The notes beneath the pieces are model-generated. The model had not been told where the DNA came from. It saw only the letters and a program-made list of their open reading frames with translations, and did not search any database. The position numbers and the translations under genes were made by a program. Shown in pieces: positions 56,167 through 64,000 of a stretch of DNA of 64,000 nucleotides. Within the stretch, counting starts at the first letter, position 1. Every line of letters begins with the position of its first letter. The stretch spans positions 1 through 64,000 of the forward strand of contig JANXYG010000154.1 in NCBI GenBank assembly GCA_025350245.1. Reading direction: 5' to 3'. The stretch comes from Betaproteobacteria bacterium (lineage in GTDB: Bacteria > Pseudomonadota > Gammaproteobacteria > Burkholderiales > Ga0077523).

Positions 56167-56940
56167 CTAAAAATCTCCCCATAGCGACTGGATCGCCGCC
56201 AGCGCGGCGACCGCGGCAGTCTCGGTGCGCAGGATGCGCGGTCCGAGGCTGACCCCGCCGAATCCGCGCGATACGGCCAGGGCGATCTCGGTGTCGGTCA
56301 GCCCGCCCTCGGGTCCGGCGAGCAGCATGACCGGGCCGTCGGGGCGAGGCATCGCCGCGAGGCGCGCCGCTGCCGTTGCCGACAAGAGCAGGCGGGTGTC
56401 TGCGCCCGCTGCCGCATCGGTCTCGGGCAGCCACGCCATGAACGGTTGCGCAGCCGCGATCTCCGGCATCCGGTTGCGGCCGCATTGCTCGCAGGCGGCG
56501 GTAGCCAGTGCGGTCCAGTGGTCACGGCGGCGGTCGGCGCGGTCACCACTCAACCGCACCACGCTGCGCTCGGTGAATACCGGAACGATGCGGGTGATGC
56601 CCAGTTCGACCGCCTTCCGGATCGTGTAGTCCATCCGGTCGCCACTCGATATTCCCTGCACCAGGCAAGTGACGACCGGCGATTCGCGTTCGATCGGGTC
56701 GAAGGCCGTGGTCCGGGCGACCAGTTCGCCGCGGGCGATACTGACGACCTCCGCGCAATACTCGCCGCCGAGGCCGTCGAACAGGGTCAGGAGATCGCCG
56801 GTACCGAGGCGAAGAACCCGCACCGCGTGATGCGCGGCATCGCGCGGCAACGACAACTGGATGCCGATCGCGAGTGCCTGCTGCAGGTGAAAACGCGCGC
56901 CGGGACGTGGCTTTCGGACCGCTTCGAAAGAGGCTTTCAT
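56167..56940 (-). CDS. rsmE: 16S rRNA m3U1498 methyltransferase RsmE
   Basis: The 257-residue SPOUT-type methyltransferase modifies U1498 of 16S rRNA. It has an N-terminal PUA-like part (HHAVRVLRLGTGDLLTLFDG) and the knot region LLAGPEGGLTDTEI with SLGPRILRTETAAVAAL. Length is normal (about 245). It is divergent from the IMPase gene across about 100 bases. Confidence 0.94.
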   Translation of the reverse strand: MKASFEAVRKPRPGARFHLQQALAIGIQLSLPRDAAHHAVRVLRLGTGDLLTLFDGLGGEYCAEVVSIARGELVARTTAFDPIERESPVVTCLVQGISSGDRMDYTIRKAVELGITRIVPVFTERSVVRLSGDRADRRRDHWTALATAACEQCGRNRMPEIAAAQPFMAWLPETDAAAGADTRLLLSATAAARLAAMPRPDGPVMLLAGPEGGLTDTEIALAVSRGFGGVSLGPRILRTETAAVAALAAIQSLWGDF

Positions 56941-57037
56941 GCTACCATTTTGGCATGAAGTTTTCGCTTTGTTTACCGGTACTTGTCACCGGTTTTCCGG
57001 GTTGTAGGCGGGTCCGGTCGATGGCTGCCCGGGCGTA

Positions 57038-57871
57038 GTGCCGCTGATGCAGGCATTGCTGGCACCTGCGCCGTTGCTCGAAGCCGGCCTGCTGCAACAG
57101 GTATGCGAGGCAGTGCGCGCTGTTGCCCTCGAAGAAGTGATGCCGCGCTACCTGAAGGTTGCCCATCGGCGCAAGGCCGACGGCAGCCTGTTCACCGAAG
57201 CCGATCTCGCCGCCCAGAGCGCGCTGGTGTCCCGGCTTCAGGCCATCGAGGCACTGCCGGTCGTCGGCGAAGAGATGACCCAGGAGTACCAGGCCGAGCA
57301 GTGGCTGGCCGGTGCCGACGGACTCTGGTGCGTCGATCCGATCGATGGCACGTCCAATTTCGTCAATGGCGTCCCGTACTTCGCCGTCTCGGTGGCGCTC
57401 ATGCGCCAGGGCCGTAGCGTACTGGGGGTCGTCTTCGATCCGGTGGCCGACGAGATGTTCTACGCCGCCAAAGGCAAGGGCGCTTTTCTCAATGGCGAAG
57501 CGCTGCCGATCGGCACCCGGGTCCCGCGGCTGGCCGGCAGCATGGCCAACATCGACCTCAAGCGGATTCCCGCCAGGCTTGGCAGAGCCCTGGTCGAGCG
57601 GCCACCCTATGCGTCGCACCGCAGTTTCGGCGCCAGCACGCTCGAATGGTGCTACGTCGCGGCTGGCCGCATCCAGGTCTATCTCCATGGCGGGCAAAAA
57701 CTCTGGGACTACGCCGCCGGCTATCTGATTCTCGAAGAGGCCGGCGGACACATCGCGGGGCTCGAAGCCGATGACTTCTGGGCAACCGGCCGGTGGCAGC
57801 GGTCGGTGGTCGCCGCTCTCGATCCGGGGCTGTTCGCCGACTGGCTTGCCTGGATTCGCGCTCACCAATAG
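57038..57871 (+). CDS. Inositol monophosphatase family protein
   Basis: The 277-residue metal-dependent phosphatase has the IMPase motifs VVGEEM, WCVDPIDGTSNFVNG and WDYAAGYLILEEAGG. Possible substrates include inositol phosphates, fructose bisphosphate or nucleotide 3'-phosphates; this cannot be told from sequence. The start is GTG at 57038 or ATG at 57047; neither has a strong ribosome site. Confidence 0.9.
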   Translation: MPLMQALLAPAPLLEAGLLQQVCEAVRAVALEEVMPRYLKVAHRRKADGSLFTEADLAAQSALVSRLQAIEALPVVGEEMTQEYQAEQWLAGADGLWCVDPIDGTSNFVNGVPYFAVSVALMRQGRSVLGVVFDPVADEMFYAAKGKGAFLNGEALPIGTRVPRLAGSMANIDLKRIPARLGRALVERPPYASHRSFGASTLEWCYVAAGRIQVYLHGGQKLWDYAAGYLILEEAGGHIAGLEADDFWATGRWQRSVVAALDPGLFADWLAWIRAHQ

Positions 57872-57950
57872 CCAGCGGGAGCCAGCGGGGCTCGGTACCC
57901 ACCCCGTCATTCCCGGCGGCGCCCCTGGGTGAACGCGCCCGGACTCCAGG

Positions 57951-57979
57951 TTGACCAGCGCAACCCGTGCCGGTATCTT
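57951..57979 (+). promoter_or_regulatory. Sigma-70 promoter of the ilvBHC operon
   Basis: TTGACC at 57951-57956 and TATCTT at 57974-57979 are spaced 17 bases. The ilvB ATG is 54 bases downstream; no leader-peptide ORF rich in branched-chain codons is seen. Confidence 0.55.
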
Positions 57980-58033
57980 CTGCGGTCCCCCTGACAGATC
58001 AAGCCCTCCGGCAACCCCCGGGGCGACCCGCAA

Positions 58034-59731
58034 ATGGAACTCACCGGCGCCGAAATCCTGATGCGCTGCCTTGCCGAGGAAGGTGTCGAATACATCTTCG
58101 GTTATCCCGGCGGGGCCGTGCTTCACATCTACGACGAACTGTTCAAGCAAGACCGGGTGAAGCACATCCTGGTCCGGCACGAACAGGCGGCGGTGCATGC
58201 GGCGGACGGCTACGCCCGTTGTACCCAGAAGCCGGGCGTGTGCCTGGTCACTTCCGGGCCGGGTGTGACCAACGCAATCACCGGCATCGCCACGGCCTAC
58301 ATGGACTCGATCCCGCTGGTCGTGGTGACTGGTCAGGTGCCGACCCACGCCATCGGCCAGGATGCCTTCCAGGAAGTCGACGCCATCGGTATCTCGCGCC
58401 CGTGCGTGAAGCACAACTTCCTGGTCAAGGACGTGAAACAGCTGGCCGAGACGATGAAGAAGGCATTTTTCATCGCCACTACCGGCCGGCCCGGTCCGGT
58501 GCTGGTCGACATCCCCAAGGACGTGAGCTCGGATCGGTGCGAATACGCGTATCCGGCCTCGGTGACGTTGCGTTCCTACAATCCCGTGGTCAAAGGTCAC
58601 AGCGGCCAAATCCGCAAGGCGCTCGGCCTGTTGCTGGAAGCCAGGCGCCCGATGCTCTACACCGGTGGCGGTGTCGTGCTCGGCGACGCGGCGCCCGAAC
58701 TCGCCCATCTCGTGCACCAACTCGGCTTTCCCTGCACCAACACGCTCATGGGCCTGGGCGGATTTCCCGCCACCGACCCGCAATTCCTGGGCATGCTCGG
58801 CATGCATGGCACCTATGAAGCCAACATGGCCATGCAGCACTGCGACGTCCTGCTCGCCGTGGGCGCGCGTTTCGACGACCGCGTGATCGGCAACCCAAAG
58901 CACTTCTTTCAGGAAGACCGGCGCATCATCCATATCGACATCGACCCTTCGTCGATATCGAAGCGGGTCAAGGTCGATGTCCCGATCGTCGGCGATGTCA
59001 GGGAGGTGCTGACGGAGCTCAGCCGCCAGATCGCAGCGTCGGCGCAGCAAACCGACACGGCTGCGGTCAAAGCCTGGTGGACGCAGATCGAATTGTGGCG
59101 CGCGCGCGACTGCCTCAAGTTCGATCGCACGAGTGCCGTCATCAAGCCGCAGGCCGTGGTCGAGAAGCTCTACCAGATCACGGGCGGCGACGCCATCGTC
59201 ACCTCCGACGTCGGCCAGCATCAGATGTGGGCGGCACAGTTCTACAAGTTCGACAAGCCGCGGCGCTGGCTCAATTCCGGAGGCCTGGGCACGATGGGCG
59301 TCGGTCTGCCCTATGCCATGGGCGCCTGTCTGGCGCATCCCGGTGCCACGGTAGCCTGCGTGACCGGCGAGGCGTCGATCCAGATGTGCATTCAGGAATT
59401 GTCGACCTGCAAGCAGTACCACCTGCCGATCAAGATCATAAACCTGAACAACCGCTACATGGGCATGGTGCGGCAGTGGCAGGAGTTCTTCCATGGCAAT
59501 CGCTATGCCGAGTCTTACATGGACGCCCTGCCTGATTTCGTGAAGCTCGCCGAAAGCTATGGTCACGTCGGCATGCGTATCGACAAGCCCGCCGACGTCG
59601 AGCCGGCGCTGCGCGAAGCGTTCGCGCTTCGCGACCGGCTCGTGTTCATGGATTTCATCACCGATCAGACCGAGAACGTGTTCCCGATGGTGCCCGGCGG
59701 CAAGGGCCTGTCCGAGATGATCCTGGTCTAG
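58034..59731 (+). CDS. ilvB: Acetolactate synthase large subunit
   Basis: The 565-residue ThDP enzyme joins two pyruvates (or pyruvate and 2-oxobutanoate) in valine/leucine/isoleucine synthesis. It has the ThDP Glu in LVRHEQAAVHAADGYAR, the FAD-linked GARFDDRVIG and the metal/ThDP motif GEASIQMCIQELSTCKQ...NNRYMGM. In that last motif GDGSF of other enzymes is GEASI. The small subunit gene follows at 79 bases. The usual E. coli length is about 560. Confidence 0.94.
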   Translation: MELTGAEILMRCLAEEGVEYIFGYPGGAVLHIYDELFKQDRVKHILVRHEQAAVHAADGYARCTQKPGVCLVTSGPGVTNAITGIATAYMDSIPLVVVTGQVPTHAIGQDAFQEVDAIGISRPCVKHNFLVKDVKQLAETMKKAFFIATTGRPGPVLVDIPKDVSSDRCEYAYPASVTLRSYNPVVKGHSGQIRKALGLLLEARRPMLYTGGGVVLGDAAPELAHLVHQLGFPCTNTLMGLGGFPATDPQFLGMLGMHGTYEANMAMQHCDVLLAVGARFDDRVIGNPKHFFQEDRRIIHIDIDPSSISKRVKVDVPIVGDVREVLTELSRQIAASAQQTDTAAVKAWWTQIELWRARDCLKFDRTSAVIKPQAVVEKLYQITGGDAIVTSDVGQHQMWAAQFYKFDKPRRWLNSGGLGTMGVGLPYAMGACLAHPGATVACVTGEASIQMCIQELSTCKQYHLPIKIINLNNRYMGMVRQWQEFFHGNRYAESYMDALPDFVKLAESYGHVGMRIDKPADVEPALREAFALRDRLVFMDFITDQTENVFPMVPGGKGLSEMILV

Positions 59732-61399
<1,668 letters not shown>

Positions 61400-61424
61400 G
61401 TGGTGGTCTGATGGTGTGCATCCC

Positions 61425-61461
61425 GGCCGGGCATGATGCGAGAACGCAGCATCGCCCGGCC
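61425..61461 (+). terminator. Hairpin after ilvC, possible terminator
   Basis: A near-perfect 16-base-pair stem (GGCCGGGC plus ATGATGCG against CGCAGCAT, C, GCCCGGCC) with a 4-base loop lies 25 bases after the ilvC stop. No T tract follows, so it may stabilise the mRNA end rather than terminate. Confidence 0.5.
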
Positions 61462-61526
61462 CCATTCGCGGATTCAGGGTTACAGTCTGCTCTGTCCGCA
61501 CCGCGGCCCATGATGCCCGACTCCCG

Positions 61527-62171
61527 ATGAACCCCTATCCGCATCCGATCATCGCCCGCGAAGGCTGGCCGTTCCTGGCGCTCGCCGTCGGGGTTTCTGC
61601 GGGTGTCACCTGGATCGGTGGTTGGTGGTCGGCACCGTTCTGGCTGGTCGCCCTGTTCGTGCTCCAGTTCTTTCGCGATCCGGCGCGGCCGATTCCGACC
61701 GCTGCCAATCTCGTGCTCGCCCCGGCCGACGGGCGTATCGTGGTGGTGGGCAAGGCTCGCGATCCCTACCTCGATCGCGACGCGCTCAAGATCAGCGTAT
61801 TCATGAACGTGTTCAATGTTCACTCGAACCGCAGCCCGGTCGATGGCGAGATTCGCAATGCCTGGTACCACCCCGGCAGTTTCCTCAATGCGGCGCTCGA
61901 CAAGGCCTCGCTCGAGAATGAACGCAACGCCCTGCATATCGTCACGAACAACGGCGCCGCGATCACCTGCGTCCAGGTGGCCGGTCTGGTGGCCCGTCGC
62001 ATCCTCTGCTATGTGAAGCCCGGCGATCGTCTGGCCCGTGGTCAGCGCTACGGCTTCATCCGCTTCGGTTCGCGCGTTGACCTCTACCTGCCGCCGGATG
62101 CCCGCCCGCTCGTGCAAGTTGGCGACAAGGTTGCCGCCAGCGCGTCAGTGCTGGCCGAGCTCCCGGGCTGA
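61527..62171 (+). CDS. psd: Phosphatidylserine decarboxylase, short form
   Basis: The 214-residue pyruvoyl enzyme makes phosphatidylethanolamine. It is the short (Psd-A) type with a hydrophobic N-terminus. Key segments are [28 protein letters not shown] and the self-cleavage site in [11 protein letters not shown], where Ser after Gly gives the pyruvoyl group. It is followed 17 bases later by pssA, the gene for the preceding step. Confidence 0.93.
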   Translation: MNPYPHPIIAREGWPFLALAVGVSAGVTWIGGWWSAPFWLVALFVLQFFRDPARPIPTAANLVLAPADGRIVVVGKARDPYLDRDALKISVFMNVFNVHSNRSPVDGEIRNAWYHPGSFLNAALDKASLENERNALHIVTNNGAAITCVQVAGLVARRILCYVKPGDRLARGQRYGFIRFGSRVDLYLPPDARPLVQVGDKVAASASVLAELPG

Positions 62172-62188
62172 CAGCTTCCGCGATCGCG

Positions 62189-62953
62189 ATGGAACGCAAA
62201 CCCCCTCGCGGCAGATGGATCCCCGGCAGCCGATTCCGGCCCGGCATCTACTGGCTGCCGAACGCGATCACCACGGCAGCGCTGTTCGCCGGCTTCTACG
62301 CCATCGTCCAGGCCATGAACGGGCGCTTCATGGCTGCGGCTGCCGCCGTGTTCATCGCGATGGTTTTCGACGGGCTCGATGGCCGGGTGGCCCGGCTCAC
62401 GCGCACGCAGAGCGCGTTCGGCGCCGAGTTCGACTCCCTGTCCGACATGGTGGCCTTCGGTGCGACGCCCGCGCTGGTGATCTACGAGTGGTCGTTGCGC
62501 GGCATGGGCAAGTACGGATGGGCGGCGGCGTTCGCCTACTGCGCCTGCGCCGCCCTGCGCCTGGCGCGCTTCAACACCAACATTGCCGTGGTCGACAAAC
62601 GCTTCTTCCAGGGCTTGCCGAGCCCGATGGCCGCCGCGCTGGTGGCTGGGTTCGTGTGGGCGATGGAAGCGTTCGAGATCAAGGGCGCCGACATGCACCT
62701 GATCGCCACCGCGATCACCGTGTTCGCCGCATTCACGATGGTGAGCGATATCCCGTTCTACAGCGGCAAGGACATCAACGTCCGCAAGAGTGTCCCGTTC
62801 TGGGCCGTCGTGCTGATCGCGCTGGGTGTGGCGGTGCTTTTCTTCGTCTCCGACAACCTGCCCGAACTGCTGTTCACGCTCGCGGCCATCTATGGCGCCT
62901 CGGGCTACGTCTACTACGGCTGGACGCTGCTGCGCCGCAAGGTGCCGCCTTGA
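62189..62953 (+). CDS. pssA: CDP-diacylglycerol-serine O-phosphatidyltransferase
   Basis: The 254-residue membrane enzyme makes phosphatidylserine from CDP-diacylglycerol and serine. The CDP-alcohol phosphotransferase motif DGx2ARx8Gx3Dx3D appears as DGLDGRVARLTRTQSAFGAE followed by FDSLSDMVAFG. About six to seven membrane helices are visible. It forms a pair with psd. Confidence 0.95.
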   Translation: MERKPPRGRWIPGSRFRPGIYWLPNAITTAALFAGFYAIVQAMNGRFMAAAAAVFIAMVFDGLDGRVARLTRTQSAFGAEFDSLSDMVAFGATPALVIYEWSLRGMGKYGWAAAFAYCACAALRLARFNTNIAVVDKRFFQGLPSPMAAALVAGFVWAMEAFEIKGADMHLIATAITVFAAFTMVSDIPFYSGKDINVRKSVPFWAVVLIALGVAVLFFVSDNLPELLFTLAAIYGASGYVYYGWTLLRRKVPP

Positions 62954-62956
62954 GGT

Positions 62957-63092
62957 GACGTTCACCCCCAGGCTGCGCTGCGCTGCGCTGCGCTTCGCCT
63001 TCCCCCTCGAGGGGGGCGCAGCGTCCTCGGGGAGCCCTGTGGGCGCTGCCCCTTCGCTGCTGAAGTCGCTTCGTTCAGCAGCCCCGGCTCCG
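62957..63092 (+). repeat. Intergenic repeat copy 7 (longest)
   Basis: It starts 3 bases after the pssA stop with TGACGTTCACCCCCAGGCTG, then four GCTGC units, the CCTTCCCCCT/AGGGGGGCG hairpin, GCAGCGTCCTCGGGGAGCCC, TGTGGGCGCTGCCCCTTCG and a CTGAAG..CTTCGTTCAG stem. The copies elsewhere are shorter versions of this. Confidence 0.85.
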
Positions 63093-63158
63093 CAGCAGTA
63101 CGGCGGAGGCGCCGAACGGAAAGTTGCTTCGCCGCGGCCGACCCCTTATAGTCGGGGC

Positions 63159-63251
63159 ATGTCAACAGCCGCGACCCTGTGCCTTTCAGGCGCCGTCCTC
63201 CTCGCCAGCTACCTGCTGGCGCGATCGCTGCTGCGCGTTCGCGCGCACTGA
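63159..63251 (+). CDS. Possible small membrane peptide, 30 residues
   Basis: The ATG at 63159 opens a 30-codon frame with one hydrophobic segment (LCLSGAVLLASYLLARSLL) and a basic end (RVRAH). A CGGGG lies upstream. Codon bias gives weak support only. I do not recognise it. It could be a chance ORF in the pssA-leuA gap. Confidence 0.25.
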   Translation: MSTAATLCLSGAVLLASYLLARSLLRVRAH

Positions 63252-63279
63252 CCCCCCTCCCCCTCGTAGTACCGTCGTC

Positions 63280-63302
63280 CCGGACCTGATTGTCGGGTCC
63301 GG
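63280..63302 (+). terminator. Weak terminator-like hairpin before leuA
   Basis: CCGGACC and GGTCCGG form a 7-base-pair stem around a 9-base loop, followed by AGTCTTATT. Confidence 0.4.
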
Positions 63303-63379
63303 AGTCTTATTGCAGTTTGCGAAGCCGCCACCTTTCCGGAATGTTCCGGCCGGGCGCGCCGACCGATCAGGAGAGCACC

Positions 63380-64000
63380 ATGACCGACTCGCTCATCATC
63401 TTCGACACCACCTTGCGCGATGGCGAACAAAGCCCGGGCGCGTCGATGACCCGGGAGGAAAAGATCCGCATCGCGCGGCAGCTCGAGATGCTGCGTGTCG
63501 ATGTGATCGAAGCCGGTTTCCCGGCGGCATCGAACGGCGATTTCGAGGCCGTGCGCGCCGTCGCCGGGATCATCAAGGATTCGATCGTGTGCGGACTTGC
63601 CCGCGCCAACGAGAAAGACATCATCCGTGCCGGCGACGCGCTGCGTGGCGCGAATGCGGGTCGCATTCATACCTTTCTCGCGACCTCCCCGATCCACATG
63701 GAGAAGAAGCTGCGCATGTCGCCCGACCAAGTGCTCGAGCAGGCGGTCAAGGCGGTCAAGCTCGCCCGCAGCTATCGCGACGACGTCGAGTTCTCGCCCG
63801 AGGACGCCGGGCGTTCCGAGGTTGATTTCCTTTGTCGTGTACTCGAGGCCGTGATCGCCGCCGGCGCCACCACGGTGAACATCCCCGACACCGTCGGCTA
63901 CACCGTTCCTGAGCAGTTCGGCGGACTCATCCGCACCTTGCGCGAACGCATTCCCAACTCGGACAAGGCGGTATGGTCGGTGCATTGCCACAACGACCTC
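63380..64000 (+). CDS. leuA: 2-isopropylmalate synthase, 5' part (cut by window end)
   Basis: The first 207 residues of the HMGL-type enzyme that condenses 2-oxoisovalerate with acetyl-CoA in leucine synthesis. The metal/substrate motif [18 protein letters not shown] and later [18 protein letters not shown] and VHCHNDL are visible. ATG at 63380 has CAGGAG 8 bases upstream. The C-terminal regulatory domain lies beyond the window. Confidence 0.96.
   Translation, partial: MTDSLIIFDTTLRDGEQSPGASMTREEKIRIARQLEMLRVDVIEAGFPAASNGDFEAVRAVAGIIKDSIVCGLARANEKDIIRAGDALRGANAGRIHTFLATSPIHMEKKLRMSPDQVLEQAVKAVKLARSYRDDVEFSPEDAGRSEVDFLCRVLEAVIAAGATTVNIPDTVGYTVPEQFGGLIRTLRERIPNSDKAVWSVHCHNDL

Noticed and set aside
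62957..62999. CRISPR-like tandem units (GCTGC repeats)
   Set aside because: Only four short contiguous units inside a longer dispersed repeat; there are no spacers or cas genes.

Overview
The window is a single stretch of high-GC bacterial chromosome with about 57 protein genes, one tRNA and almost no foreign DNA. Gene content points to a betaproteobacterium, most like Rhodocyclales or relatives: a petABC (cytochrome bc1) operon followed by sspA-sspB, a block slt - NDUFA9-like - GST - cca, Coq7-type ubiquinone synthesis, ilvBHC-psd-pssA-leuA, a polyphosphate cluster and soxXYZA. The species cannot be named from the sequence alone. The sequence shows no plasmid, phage, IS or CRISPR signatures.

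Layout. 0-2 kb: edge fragment, a glycosyltransferase and a DUF1330 gene. 2.2-13.7 kb: a co-directional signalling cluster made of a CHASE2 Ser/Thr kinase, a PP2C phosphatase, an FHA protein, a CHASE2 adenylyl cyclase, a metallo-beta-lactamase cyclic-nucleotide phosphodiesterase, a GAF-PilB/GspE-like ATPase and a GAF-HD-GYP protein. It is followed by a sigma-54-driven type IV pilin, a methyltransferase and a TPR/GT41 glycosyltransferase (14-18 kb). 18.5-21 kb: moaC-soxXYZA on the minus strand. 21-27 kb: bepA, chrA, a Ser/Thr kinase fused to a cyclic-nucleotide-binding domain in an operon with rhodanese and TusA, then coq7 and osmC. 27-31 kb: petABC-sspAB and tRNA-Thr. 31-38 kb: GFA protein, class II aldolase, alkaline phosphatase, a predicted sigma-54-dependent small RNA, sucCD, a half-size GDT1 transporter and a second kinase-cNMP fusion. 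38-45.6 kb (minus): GST, EF-hand protein, cca, a GST pseudogene, NDUFA9-like, slt, ilvA. 45.7-53.6 kb: rpiA, then the phosphate/polyphosphate genes phoU, ppx, sixA, CYTH-CHAD, ppk1 and yggX. 53.9-57.9 kb: argA, SDR, rsmE, IMPase. 58-64 kb: ilvB-ilvH-ilvC-psd-pssA-leuA (leuA cut by the window end).

How the genes may work together. The signalling cluster holds writer, eraser and reader for Thr phosphorylation (kinase, PP2C, FHA) together with maker and breaker of cAMP (cyclase, PDE). Two further kinases in the window carry C-terminal cNMP-binding domains, so cAMP could control Ser/Thr phosphorylation in a PKA/PKG-like way. That link is inferred. A second candidate novelty is a roughly 104-nt minus-strand RNA near 34.3 kb with a near-consensus sigma-54 promoter, a terminator with a T7 tract and two CUCCUCCCC anti-Shine-Dalgarno motifs. 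A third is an intergenic repeat family of eight copies, each lying just downstream of a transcription unit and in a fixed orientation relative to it.
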